DNA of 64,000 nt from Thiohalobacter thiocyanaticus (lineage in GTDB: Bacteria > Pseudomonadota > Gammaproteobacteria > Thiohalobacterales > Thiohalobacteraceae). Shown here piece by piece: positions 1 through 7,472 of this stretch (the stretch's first letter is position 1; each line of letters starts with the position of its first letter). The position numbers and the translations under genes were made by a program. The notes below the pieces were generated by a model. That model had not been told where the DNA came from and made no database searches. It was given only the letters and a program-made list of their open reading frames with translations. The stretch is taken from NCBI RefSeq assembly GCF_002356355.1, contig NZ_AP018052.1:930001-994000 (forward strand). The letters are read 5' to 3'.

Positions 1-495
1 GGCATTCTCGTCCATCATCCGCACCACCAGGGCCTGGTCCAGGCTGCCCCAGTTCACGCCGATGCGCACCGGCTTGTCGTATCTGCAGGCCAGTTCGATG
101 ATGGTGGCGAACTGTTCATCCTTCCGGCTGCCGCGGCCGACATTGCCGGGATTGATGCGGTACTTGGCCAGCGCCTCGGCACAGCCGGGGTACTTCGTCA
201 GCAGCTTGTGGCCGTTGAAGTGGAAATCGCCGATCAGGGGCGTGGCCAGGCCCTGGGCATCCAGGCGTTCGCGGATCGCCGGGACGGCTGCGGCGGCGGC
301 TTCGGAATTGACCGTGATGCGCACCAGTTCCGAGCCGGCGCGCGCCAGTTCGGCCACCTGGGCCGCCGTGGCTGCGATGTCGGCCGTGTCGGTGTTGGTC
401 ATGGACTGGACCGCCACCGGGGCCGGACCGCCCACGGTCACGGGACCGATGCGGACAGGGACACTGGGACGACGCTGGATCGGAGATGCATTCAC
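1..495 (-). CDS. ispG: 4-hydroxy-3-methylbut-2-enyl diphosphate synthase, 3' part outside window
   Basis: The 165 N-terminal residues of IspG/GcpE, the [4Fe-4S] enzyme that makes HMBPP in the MEP isoprenoid pathway. Visible family signatures are [13 protein letters not shown] near residue 27, the [11 protein letters not shown] stretch, YRINPGNVG and [11 protein letters not shown]. The reading frame runs off the left edge, so the cluster-ligating C-terminal cysteines are not in view. The only plausible start is GTG at 495: upstream in this frame there is no ATG, GTG or TTG before a stop at 537-535. No strong Shine-Dalgarno sequence precedes it. The last MEP enzyme, ispH, lies at 19.7 kb. Confidence 0.93.
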   Translation of the reverse strand, partial: MNASPIQRRPSVPVRIGPVTVGGPAPVAVQSMTNTDTADIAATAAQVAELARAGSELVRITVNSEAAAAAVPAIRERLDAQGLATPLIGDFHFNGHKLLTKYPGCAEALAKYRINPGNVGRGSRKDEQFATIIELACRYDKPVRIGVNWGSLDQALVVRMMDENA

Positions 496-713
496 GGCAG
501 ATACCGGGCGGGCTGGAGGTTCACGAGCGGAACATTATGACAGGATTTGCGGTCGGAAGAGAGACCCATCCCCCCCTGGCCGGGTAAACTTCCCGGTTCT
601 TACACCGCCCACCCGCCCGGCAGCGCCAGATCCTGACCGGGATCAATTGCGGGCAGGACCGGCGGGTATAGGCTTTTCATTCGGAGACAGAATCTCCCGG
701 AGCAGGAATTGCG

Positions 714-1154
714 ATGCGTTTGACCACTTTCAGCGACTACACCCTGCGGGTATTGATCTACCTCGCCGTGCAGGAGCACTCCGTAACCACCATCGCCGGG
801 ATTGCCGAGGCTTACGGCATTTCCAAGAACCACCTGATGAAGGTGGTCCATCAGCTGGCCGGCGACGGTTATGTGGAGACCACCCGCGGCAAGGGCGGCG
901 GGGTCCGGCTCAAGCAGGCCCCCGAGGCGATCTCCATCGGTGCCGTGCTGCGCCGCACCGAGGCCGATTCGGTCCTGGTGGAGTGCTTTCGTCCGCAGGG
1001 CTCTGAGTGCCGCATCGAGACGGCCTGCATGCTGCGCGGGATATTTCACCAGGCCGAAGAGGCCTTCTACGGCGTGCTGGACGACATCACCCTGGCGCAG
1101 GTGGTGGAGAACCGGGCCCGGCTGCAGGCGCTGCTGCCCGGTACGGCGGATTGA
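714..1154 (+). CDS. nsrR: Rrf2-family transcriptional regulator, NsrR type
   Basis: A 146-residue Rrf2-family winged-helix regulator. The N-terminus (MRLTTFSDYTLRVLIYLAV) and the wing motif RGKGGGVRL are typical of the family. Three cysteines at 91, 99 and 105, in VECFRPQGSEC...ACML, match the cluster-ligand spacing of NsrR, the nitric-oxide-sensing [Fe-S] repressor. IscR-type proteins have a different spacing. A GGAG-like ribosome site lies about 10 bases before the ATG at 714. The gene faces a DsrC-like gene (1254-1898) whose upstream region carries an NsrR-like dyad, so the neighbour is a probable target. NO sensing is inferred from family and cysteine pattern. Confidence 0.85.
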   Translation: MRLTTFSDYTLRVLIYLAVQEHSVTTIAGIAEAYGISKNHLMKVVHQLAGDGYVETTRGKGGGVRLKQAPEAISIGAVLRRTEADSVLVECFRPQGSECRIETACMLRGIFHQAEEAFYGVLDDITLAQVVENRARLQALLPGTAD

Positions 1155-1162
1155 TGCCCTGG

Positions 1163-1256
1163 CAGGTTGTTGAAAAACTTCCCGGCAGCATCATGTCATT
1201 CCCCTCTCCCACCGCGCGGGGGAGAGGGGAATAAAGGGTTTTTCAACGGTCTGCTA
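1163..1256. repeat. Palindromic element between convergent nsrR and the DsrC-like gene
   Basis: An outer inverted repeat GTTGAAAAAC/GTTTTTCAAC, with imperfect flanks, encloses an inner GC-rich hairpin (CCCTCTCCC ... GGGAGAGGG, about 1202-1228). It separates two convergent genes and may act as a bidirectional terminator, although no clean U-run follows the inner stem. The 3' end of the DsrC-like gene (stop at 1254) overlaps its edge. Confidence 0.6.
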
Positions 1257-1898
1257 GTGTTCGCCCTTCACGCGTAGCAGCCCGGCCAGCCGGTTGCCCT
1301 GTTTCTGCGGACCGCCGCGCGGAAACAGGTCGTGCAGGTAGCGGTTGCTGCCCCTGTCCTTCCCCCAGCGCCGGCGGAACTCCTTGATGATCTCACGCAC
1401 GTTGGCCTGCAGGTGGTGCTGCTCGTAGAAGTCGCGCAGATAGCGGACGATCTCCCAGTGCTCCGGGGTCAGTTCCAGCCCTTCATGAGCGGCCTCGGCG
1501 CGCACGAAGCCTTCCGACCAGTCGTCCAGGTTGACCAGGTAGCCTTCGCTGTCGGTGACGATCTCCTGACCGTCCACCTCGAGGGTGCGGGTCTTCATGT
1601 TGGGGTAGGCGGTGCTGCCGCCCTTGGTGCCGCCCGGCGCGCCGCGGGTGTGGACGCTGTCGCCGTCGGTGGGTGACCAGATGCTGATGTCCACCCGGCC
1701 CTCGAGGTGACCGTGATAGCGCACCGCCCCCATGACACTGATCTTGCCGCTGGCCGGGGGGATGTCGAACACCGCCACGCCCTCGCGGTCGGTGCTGGTG
1801 GTCAGCGGATGCTCGGGATCCGTATCCAGATAGAGGATCACCGGGGTGCGTTTCAGCGGCTGGTTGCGAATCCGCATGGAGGCATGGACTTCGAGCAT
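1254..1898 (-). CDS. Cysteine-less DsrC/TusE-like protein with an N-terminal beta-rich domain
   Basis: A 214-residue protein in two parts. Residues about 106-214 are a DsrC/TusE/DsvC domain: VDGQEIVTDSEGYLVNLDDW, TPEHWEIVRYLRDFY and the tail LFPRGGPQKQGNRLAGL. In TusE and DsrC the tail carries one or two redox cysteines (QGC...C). Here the position is Asn202 and the whole protein contains no cysteine, so persulfide transfer is not possible by the known mechanism. Residues 1-100 are an added segment rich in predicted beta-strand, reminiscent of a transthyretin/CNA-B-like sandwich, then a Gly-rich linker. Start ATG 1898 has AGGAG 7-8 bases upstream. An NsrR-like dyad lies at 1926-1948. Role unknown; a regulatory or scaffold function is inference. 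Confidence 0.8.
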   Translation of the reverse strand: MLEVHASMRIRNQPLKRTPVILYLDTDPEHPLTTSTDREGVAVFDIPPASGKISVMGAVRYHGHLEGRVDISIWSPTDGDSVHTRGAPGGTKGGSTAYPNMKTRTLEVDGQEIVTDSEGYLVNLDDWSEGFVRAEAAHEGLELTPEHWEIVRYLRDFYEQHHLQANVREIIKEFRRRWGKDRGSNRYLHDLFPRGGPQKQGNRLAGLLRVKGEH

Positions 1899-1925
1899 GG
1901 GTCATCACTCCTGATTCGATAATAT

Positions 1926-1948
1926 TAGATGTATTTAATATACATCTC
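1926..1948 (-). promoter_or_regulatory. NsrR-like operator upstream of the DsrC-like gene
   Basis: An 11-1-11 dyad centred on 1937. The left half TAGATGTATTT matches 9 of 11 positions of the E. coli NsrR half site AAGATGCATTT as I remember it, and the right half (read inverted) 8 of 11. The inner 8-bp arms AGATGTAT/ATACATCT are perfectly complementary around TTAAT. On the minus strand it overlaps a possible -10 (TATATT, 1942-1937), 28 bases before the start codon, as expected for repression. The nsrR-like gene lies within 1 kb. Confidence 0.7.
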
Positions 1949-2027
1949 GCTGATTATCATAGCGACCCTGTCTATGGGATTTTTTATGGGAAATTTTCGA
2001 TATTAAATAACGGCAATTCTGATGGAT

Positions 2028-2882
2028 TCAGTCGCCGCTGCCGATTTCCACCGGGCGGTTGGGGTCGCGGATCCATTCACTCCAGGAACCGGGGTACAGG
2101 CGGGCGCCGCCCAGGCCGGCGTGTTCCAGTGCGACCAGGGTCTGGCAGGCGGTCACGCCGGAGCCGCACATCACCACGCAGTCCTGCGGGGGGTGATCGC
2201 CCAGGAGGCGGGTATACATCTTGCGCAGCGCTTCCGGGGGCAGATAGCAGCCGGAGACGTCCAGGTTCTTGCCGAAGGGCAGGTTGGCCGCGCCCGGGAT
2301 ATGGCCCGCGACCGGGTCGATGGGTTCCTCGTCGCCGCTGAAGCGGGCCTCGCCGCGCACGTCGATCAGGCAGAGTTCACCGTCATCCAGGTCCTCGAAG
2401 ATTTCGGCGGCATCCGCCGTCATGGTCGCATCCGGTTGGCCCTCAAACGGCACCGGAGGCGAGGGCTGCGGCAGGTCCTGACTGAGCGGACGCTCCTCGG
2501 CCAGCCATTTCTCCAGGCCGCCGTCGAGTACGGCCGCCCGCTCATGACCGAGCCAGCGCAGCAACCACCACAGGCGGCCGGCATAGGCGTTGGTGCGATA
2601 GTCGTAGCACACCACCCGGGTCTGCGGTCCGATGCCCCAGTCAGAGAAGGTGGCGCGCAGCACGGCCGGGTCAGGCAGGGGATGGCGGCCGCCGCTCTCA
2701 GAGACCGGGCCGGACATATCCTGTTCCAGATGGGCATAGACGGCGCCGGGGATATGGCCTTCGCGGTAGGCTTCCAGGCCGGCATCGGGTTGGGCGAGGT
2801 CGAAGCGGCAGTCGATGACCCGCCAGTCGGGGGCGTCGAGATGCTCGGCGAGTTCCGCAGTGGATACGATCGGGCTGGTCAT
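2028..2882 (-). CDS. sseA: Mercaptopyruvate/thiosulfate sulfurtransferase (tandem rhodanese)
   Basis: A 284-residue protein of two rhodanese domains, about residues 5-130 and 155-280. The second domain carries the active-site loop CGSGVTA with catalytic Cys239. This CG[S/T]GVT form is typical of 3-mercaptopyruvate sulfurtransferases rather than thiosulfate rhodaneses (CRKGVT type). It moves sulfur from mercaptopyruvate or thiosulfate to an acceptor such as cyanide or thiols, in the cytoplasm since no signal peptide is seen. The frame stays open far upstream, but family alignment starts at the ATG at 2882 (MTSPIVSTAELAEHL). The cyanide link is notable given the cyanate locus at 44 kb. Confidence 0.9.
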   Translation of the reverse strand: MTSPIVSTAELAEHLDAPDWRVIDCRFDLAQPDAGLEAYREGHIPGAVYAHLEQDMSGPVSESGGRHPLPDPAVLRATFSDWGIGPQTRVVCYDYRTNAYAGRLWWLLRWLGHERAAVLDGGLEKWLAEERPLSQDLPQPSPPVPFEGQPDATMTADAAEIFEDLDDGELCLIDVRGEARFSGDEEPIDPVAGHIPGAANLPFGKNLDVSGCYLPPEALRKMYTRLLGDHPPQDCVVMCGSGVTACQTLVALEHAGLGGARLYPGSWSEWIRDPNRPVEIGSGD

Positions 2883-3047
2883 TCTGCTCCCGACTGGGTT
2901 GCAAAATTCATAATTAACATCGAAGTGCGCGGGTATCAAGGGAAAATGGGGGCTGGCAGGAGAGCGGGCGCGGTTGTCGCTGGTACGGTGGGCACATACA
3001 ATCCCGGACTGACAGGGCAGGATTACACGAAGCGGATGGCAGCAACT

Positions 3048-3353
3048 ATGGCGAAACACAAGATCTATCCCGGCATCAACAACGATCACTGGGGCGGCAT
3101 GACGGATATCGGCAAGATCATCCGCGATGCCTGGGTGTTCGGTCTGCTGTCCGAGGACGAGACCTGCGACGGCTGGGATTACGGCCGGATCGAGATGCTC
3201 TACGATCAGGTCTACAAGGCCTGGGAGTCCCATGGCCACCTGGCCAGCCAGCTGCCGCCCGATCTGCGCGAGCGCCACGCGCGCATCCACGGCGAGGCCA
3301 TTCGCAAGGCACGTGAACTCGGCTGGGATCCTTCGCTGGAGAACGAAAGCTGA
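3048..3353 (+). CDS. Conserved hypothetical protein, about 101 residues
   Basis: A small acidic soluble protein starting MAKHKIYPGINNDHWGGMTD. No cysteine-pair motif, signal peptide or membrane segment is visible and I cannot assign a function. It is rich in Trp, Tyr and Asp and looks fully helical in its second half. An in-frame ATG at 3036 would add four residues (MAAT). Neither start has a strong Shine-Dalgarno sequence; 3048 is chosen because the conserved-looking sequence begins there. It is divergent from the sulfurtransferase and 42 bases upstream of lemA, so it may be co-transcribed with lemA. Confidence 0.75.
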   Translation: MAKHKIYPGINNDHWGGMTDIGKIIRDAWVFGLLSEDETCDGWDYGRIEMLYDQVYKAWESHGHLASQLPPDLRERHARIHGEAIRKARELGWDPSLENES

Positions 3354-3395
3354 AGTCTCCGGCTGCCGGAAATAAAGAACAAGAAGGAAACGCGT

Positions 3396-3980
3396 ATGGG
3401 TCTCGGTGATGTGCTCCTGATCGTGCTGCTGGTGGCGGCGATCCTGCTGATCGTCTACGGCATCGTCATCTATAACCATCTGGTCGCGCTCAAGCACAAT
3501 GTCGCCAAGGCCTGGTCCAACATCGACGTGCTGCTCAAGCAGCGCCACGACGAGCTGCCCAAGCTGGTTGAGGTGTGCAAGCAGTACATGGGTTATGAGC
3601 AGGAGACCCTGGAGAAGGTGATGCAGGCGCGCGCCCGGGTGGCCGCCGCCCGCGAGGGCGGGGACGTGCCCGCGCTGGGCCAGGCCGAGACCCAGCTGCG
3701 CCTGGGGCTGGGCAACCTGTTCGCCCTGGCCGAGGCCTATCCCGATCTCAAGGCCAACACCAACTTTCAGCACCTGGCCGACCGGGTCACGGCGCTGGAG
3801 AACAGCATCGCCGACCGGCGCGAGTACTACAACGAAAGCGTCAACCTCAACAACGTGCGCATCGAGCAGTTCCCCGACGTGATCGTCGCCCGCAAATTCG
3901 GCTTCGGTCCCTTCGACCTGCTGGAGTTCGCCGAGGAGGAAAAGGCGGACGTGGATCTGAAGGGCCTGTTCGCGGGGTGA
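3396..3980 (+). CDS. lemA: LemA family membrane protein
   Basis: A 194-residue LemA protein: an N-terminal membrane segment (about residues 5-26), then a long helical bundle with family motifs VKAWSNID-like (VAKAWSNIDVLLKQRHDELPKLVE), an ARA repeat, AYPDLKANTNF and YYNESVNLNN near the end. LemA proteins have a short outside tail and a helical core; their precise role is not established. AAGGAAA precedes the ATG. The next gene encodes a GIDE-domain protein, a frequent lemA partner, which supports a common membrane-associated role. A palindromic repeat now sits between the two genes. Confidence 0.92.
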   Translation: MGLGDVLLIVLLVAAILLIVYGIVIYNHLVALKHNVAKAWSNIDVLLKQRHDELPKLVEVCKQYMGYEQETLEKVMQARARVAAAREGGDVPALGQAETQLRLGLGNLFALAEAYPDLKANTNFQHLADRVTALENSIADRREYYNESVNLNNVRIEQFPDVIVARKFGFGPFDLLEFAEEEKADVDLKGLFAG

Positions 3981-4000
3981 TTCCGTGATCGTGGCATTCC

Positions 4001-4144
4001 AGCCGCGGATGAGCACGGATAATACAACGTCATTGCGAGCGTAGCGTGGCAATCTCATGAAGCAGAAGCAGGCGTCAGGGGATTGCCACGGCGCTACGCG
4101 CCTCGCAATGACGAGGTAGCCCTTATCCGTGCTCATCCGCGGCT
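4001..4144. repeat. Nested palindrome: 22-bp outer inverted repeat around a CGTCATTGCGAG element
   Basis: The outer arms 4001-4022 and 4123-4144 are a perfect 22-bp inverted repeat (AGCCGCGGATGAGCACGGAT plus AA). Inside lies an element of the CGTCATTGCGAG...CTCGCAATGACG family (4028-4113), itself an inverted repeat. The simplest reading is insertion of one small palindrome into the middle of another. It separates lemA from the GIDE gene. Confidence 0.85.
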
Positions 4145-4180
4145 GTAGACCGCCCAGCCTGATCCCCGCCGGAGACCCCC

Positions 4181-5119
4181 ATGCTCACCGACTTCGCCGC
4201 CGACATCCAGCGCATGTCCACCGGTGGCTTCGTGGTGGTGAGCGTCATCGTCGGCATTGTCGTGCTGGTCGCCTTCCAGGCCATCTGGCGCAACTGGTCG
4301 CGGGCGCGGCTGATCGAGGACACCCCCACGGCACGCATCCGCTCCGCCCCGCAGGGCTATGTGGAACTGGAGGGCGAGGCCCGGCTGCTGCCCGGCCCGC
4401 CCATCGTCGCGCCGCTCACCGGCCGCCGGTGTGTCTGGTACCGCTACCGCATCGAGCACGAGGAACATACCTACGACAGCAAGGGCCATTCGCGCAGCCA
4501 CTGGCGGACGGTCGATTCCGGCACCAGCGAAGGCCTGTTCGAACTCGATGATACGACCGGGCGCTGCGTGATCGATCCCGACGGCGCCGAGGTGCATCCC
4601 GACGACAAGGACGTCTGGCGCGGCCACAGCCGCTGGCCGTCGGCCGGGCCGCCGCGGCGTCGGGGCGGCCTGCGCTTCACGGCCGGCGACTACCGCTATA
4701 CCGAGGAGCGCCTGCTGCCGGGGCCGCTGTACGCCGTCGGCTGGTTCGAATCCATCCGCAGCGCCGACGGCGATCTCAGGGAGGCCACCGCCGCCCTGCT
4801 GCGCCACTGGAAGCAGGACCAGGCGGAGTTGCTGGCGCGCTTCGACGCCGATGGCGATGGCCATATCGACGCCGGCGAGTGGGAGCGGGCACGGGAGGCC
4901 GCGCAGCAGCAGACCCTCCGTGAGCGTGCCCACAAGGCCAGCGAGCCGGCGGTCAATCTGCTGCGCCGGCCGGCATCATCGGCACAGGCCTTCATTCTGT
5001 CCGCCCATCCCCAGGACCACCTCAGCCGTCGCTACCGCCGCCGGGCGCTGGGCGGGCTCGTGGCGACCCTTCTCGGCGTGATCGTGCTCGCCTTTCTGCT
5101 CATCGCCCGCGCTGCCTGA
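4181..5119 (+). CDS. GIDE-domain membrane protein with an EF-hand loop
   Basis: A 312-residue protein with membrane segments at about 15-36 and 288-309 enclosing a GIDE (E3 ubiquitin ligase-like, MULAN-type) domain, about residues 60-270. The core RRCVWYRYRIEHEE with a flexible Ser/His-rich loop and ERLLPGPLYAVGWFE are typical. Bacterial members lack a RING finger, so ligase activity is not implied. Residues 222-233 form a canonical EF-hand loop (D-A-D-G-D-G-H-I-D-A-G-E), so calcium binding is likely. The gene follows lemA in the same direction, with which such genes often pair. Confidence 0.88.
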   Translation: MLTDFAADIQRMSTGGFVVVSVIVGIVVLVAFQAIWRNWSRARLIEDTPTARIRSAPQGYVELEGEARLLPGPPIVAPLTGRRCVWYRYRIEHEEHTYDSKGHSRSHWRTVDSGTSEGLFELDDTTGRCVIDPDGAEVHPDDKDVWRGHSRWPSAGPPRRRGGLRFTAGDYRYTEERLLPGPLYAVGWFESIRSADGDLREATAALLRHWKQDQAELLARFDADGDGHIDAGEWERAREAAQQQTLRERAHKASEPAVNLLRRPASSAQAFILSAHPQDHLSRRYRRRALGGLVATLLGVIVLAFLLIARAA

Positions 5120-5134
5120 TTCCTCTTCCATCGC

Positions 5135-5190
5135 TTGCATGTTCTCATTTTGTTCTCTATGCTGTCCGCAGCTGAGAACAGAGCGAGAAC
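5135..5190 (+). promoter_or_regulatory. lexA promoter with two GTTC-N7-GTTC type LexA boxes
   Basis: A sigma-70 promoter TTGCAT (5135-5140), 17-bp spacer, TATGCT (5158-5163). The spacer is exactly GTTCTCATTTTGTTCTC, containing GTTC-N7-GTTC (5141-5155). A second, inverted copy GAAC-N7-GAAC lies at 5176-5190, ending four bases before the ATG at 5195. This is the direct-repeat operator known from alphaproteobacterial LexA, not the CTGT-N8-ACAG box usual in gammaproteobacteria. The layout implies tight autoregulation of the lexA-polymerase pair. Confidence 0.75.
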
Positions 5191-5194
5191 GCCC

Positions 5195-5793
5195 ATGCTG
5201 ACCCCCAGGAACACAGGACCCTGCAGTTCATCCGCCGCCACCTGGCCGAGCACGGCTACGCCCCCAGCCTGGAGGAGATCGGCGCGGCCATCGGGGTGCG
5301 CTCGCGCGGCAGCGTGCACCGCTACGTCAGCCGGCTGCAGGACAAGGGCTATCTGCGCCGGGCACCGCACGGGGCGCGGGCGCTGGAGGTGCTGGATGGG
5401 CCCGGCGATCCGGCCGGCAGCCTGCCGCTGCTGGGGCGGATCGCCGCCGGTCGGCCGATCGAGGCCATCCCGGGGCAGGACACCCTCAACCTGGCCGACT
5501 TCCTGCTGGGGCCGGACCGCTATGCGTTGCAGGTGGTGGGCGACTCCATGATCGAGGCCGGCATCCTGGACGGCGACACCGTGGTGGTGCGCCAGCAGGA
5601 CCGGGCCGAGGACGGCGACATCGTGGTGGCGCTGATCGACGGCCAGGAGGCCACCCTCAAGCGGCTCAAACGCTGCGGCGACGGCATGATCGAACTGATC
5701 CCGGCCAACCCCGCACTGGCGGCCATGGTCTACTCGGCCGAGCGCGTGACCATTCAGGGCGTGGTGGTCGGCCAGCTGCGCAGTTACCGCTGA
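5195..5793 (+). CDS. lexA: LexA-type SOS repressor, apparent -1 frameshift near the start
   Basis: A full LexA: winged-helix DNA-binding part (RTLQFIRRHLAEHGY, SLEEIGAAIGV), Ala-Gly cleavage site in RIAAGRPIEA, and the self-cleavage dyad Ser (GDSM, codon 5545-5547) and Lys (TLKRLK, codon 5659-5661). The expected start ATG 5195 (MLTP) is out of frame with the rest. Adding one C to the run of five at 5202-5206 restores MLTPQEHRTLQFIRR. No ATG, GTG or TTG occurs in the main frame until GTG 5296, which would remove much of the DNA-binding domain. So this is either a sequencing/assembly error in a homopolymer or a real inactivating indel. It probably forms an operon with the polymerase 25 bases downstream. 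Confidence 0.8.
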
Positions 5794-5818
5794 CCGATCT
5801 CCCGACCCCGTCAGTATC

Positions 5819-7144
5819 ATGTTGGAGGAGCGCCCGCTGCGTCCGCCGCCCGCCTGGGCCTGGCCGCGGGCCATCATCCTGGTCGACATGGATGCCTTCT
5901 TCGCGGCCATCGAGCAGCGTGACAACCCGGCCTGGCGGAAACGGCCGCTGGGCATCACCAACGGTGCCCAGGGCACCTGTCTCATCACCTGCTCCTACGA
6001 GGCGCGCGCCTTCGGCGTGCACACGGGGATGCGCCTGCCCGAGGCACGCCTGCGCTGTCCGGGCCTGATCCAGGTCCCGGCGCGACCGGAGCGCTACGCC
6101 GCCGTCTCCACCGCCATTATGGCGGCCCTGCGCACCATCACGCCGGATATCGAAATCTTTTCGGTCGACGAGGCCTTCCTGGATATCACCCGCTGCCAGC
6201 GCCTGCTGGGCCATCCCGAGGGCGTCGCCCGGCGGGTGCGGGAACTGGTGTATGAGACTGCCGGCGTGACCTGCTCGGTAGGCCTGTCCGGCGACAAGAC
6301 CACGGCCAAGTATGCCGCCAAGCTGAACAAACCTGACGGTCTGACCGTGATCCCGCCCTGGGAGGCGCGCGAGCGGCTGCGCGCGGTGCCGGTGACCGAA
6401 CTGTGCGGCATCAACCAGGGTATCGGCCGGTTCCTGGCCGAGCATGGGGTGCACCGCTGCGGCGACATGGCGCGCCTGCCCATCAGTGTGCTGGCGCGGC
6501 GCTTCGGCAATCCGGGTCGGCGCATCTGGTACATGTGCCAGGGCGCGGACCCGGAGCCGGTGCTGACCCGCGAGGCGCCGCCGAAGACCATCGGCCACGG
6601 CAAGGTGATGCCGCCGGCCACCCGTTCGCGCGAGGTCATCCTCACCTTTCTGCTGCACATGAGCCAGAAGGTGGGCGCGCGGCTGCGCCGCCACGGCATG
6701 CAGGCGCAGACCTTCTTCGTCGGCCTGCGCGCCGATCCCGGCTGGCTCGGCGACAAGCGCCGGCTGGTGCGGCCCACCGACGACAGCCGCGTGATCGCCG
6801 CCCTGGCCCGGGCGATATTTCTGGACTGCTGGCGGGGCGAGGGCGTGCATCAGGTGCAGGTGACGGCGCTGGACCCGGCCCCGGCCGATTACCAGCTGTC
6901 GCTGTTCGAACCGACGCCGGCGCGCGGAGAAGTGAACCGGGTGATGGACGCGGTCAACAGCCGCTACGGCGAATTCGCCCTGGCCCCGGCGCGGCTGTTG
7001 CGGCGCTCGCAGATGCCCAACGTGATCTCCCCGGCCTGGCGGCCCTACGGGCATCGGGAGACGATCGGATCGGGATCGGGGTTGGGTGGCGATAACGCAG
7101 AGGGCGCGGAGGCACAGAGGCGCAAAGAAATCGAGAATGGTTAA
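5819..7144 (+). CDS. Y-family DNA polymerase (DinB/UmuC-like)
   Basis: A 441-residue translesion polymerase. The catalytic carboxylates are present in ILVDMDAFFAAIE (palm) and FSVDEAFLDI, with the family motif CSVGLSGDKTTAKYAAK and a helix-hairpin-helix thumb (LCGINQGIGRFLAEHG). The C-terminal third is the little-finger domain, with FEPTPARGEV close to a clamp-binding-like QLSLFE at the end. Intact acidic residues distinguish it from ImuB, which is catalytically dead. It directly follows lexA and probably shares its SOS operator. Start ATG 5819 is uncertain: the first about 18 residues are Pro/Arg-rich, and the domain starts at IILVDMD. The last residues run into repeat-like sequence. Confidence 0.88.
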   Translation: MLEERPLRPPPAWAWPRAIILVDMDAFFAAIEQRDNPAWRKRPLGITNGAQGTCLITCSYEARAFGVHTGMRLPEARLRCPGLIQVPARPERYAAVSTAIMAALRTITPDIEIFSVDEAFLDITRCQRLLGHPEGVARRVRELVYETAGVTCSVGLSGDKTTAKYAAKLNKPDGLTVIPPWEARERLRAVPVTELCGINQGIGRFLAEHGVHRCGDMARLPISVLARRFGNPGRRIWYMCQGADPEPVLTREAPPKTIGHGKVMPPATRSREVILTFLLHMSQKVGARLRRHGMQAQTFFVGLRADPGWLGDKRRLVRPTDDSRVIAALARAIFLDCWRGEGVHQVQVTALDPAPADYQLSLFEPTPARGEVNRVMDAVNSRYGEFALAPARLLRRSQMPNVISPAWRPYGHRETIGSGSGLGGDNAEGAEAQRRKEIENG

Positions 7145-7173
7145 AGAGGGGGGGAGGGTACTTACTTCAGCCT

Positions 7174-7251
7174 CGTCATTCCCGCGAAGGCGGGAATCCA
7201 GTGCCTGACAGAGCAACCAAGCCGTGGATCCCCGCCTTCGCGGGGATGACG
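7174..7251. repeat. GTCATTCCCGC family palindrome
   Basis: CGTCATTCCCGCGAAGGCGG at the left and its complement ending CGGGGATGACG at the right, with the second arm slightly diverged. Nine members of this family are seen in the window, all but one in gaps. Confidence 0.85.
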
Positions 7252-7287
7252 GATAGACTGGAATTCTGCTTATTGTTGATCGGATGT

Positions 7288-7365
7288 GGATTGGGTCAAG
7301 TGCGTAGCACCGTAACCCAACATGCCGCGGGCCGTCGGGTTACGCTGCGCTAACCCGACCTGCAT
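7288..7365. repeat. GTCGGGTTACGCTGCGCTAACCCGAC family element
   Basis: Two linked hairpin-like blocks: GTGCGTAGCACCGTAACCCA and GTCGGGTTACGCTGCGCTAA, followed by CCCGACCTGCAT. Related copies are at 15641, 19555, 34835, 38451, 44009 and 44144. The rest of the gap 7145-7472 holds only this, the preceding palindrome, and about 100 bases without recognisable features. Confidence 0.8.
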
Positions 7366-7472
7366 GCTGAACGGATTCAGAGGATATCCAGAAAAGCTCT
7401 GCGCCATCGTACCCAAGAGGGCATAAACGCCTCTGCGTTGAATTCGGCACTGTAAAGCGGAGAAGAGAGAAA

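Noticed and set aside
2883-4136. Upstream extension of the sulfurtransferase frame on the minus strand to about 700 residues
   Set aside because: The frame is open only because of GC-rich codon bias. It runs antisense to lemA and a small gene, and the rhodanese family begins at the ATG at 2882.
5195-5300. Programmed frameshift in lexA
   Set aside because: There is no slippery heptamer with a downstream pseudoknot or internal Shine-Dalgarno that I can see. A C-run indel is a simpler explanation.
7174-7365. Possible CRISPR-like array among short palindromes
   Set aside because: Repeats are not regularly spaced, spacers are absent, and the same units are scattered across the window. No cas gene is present.
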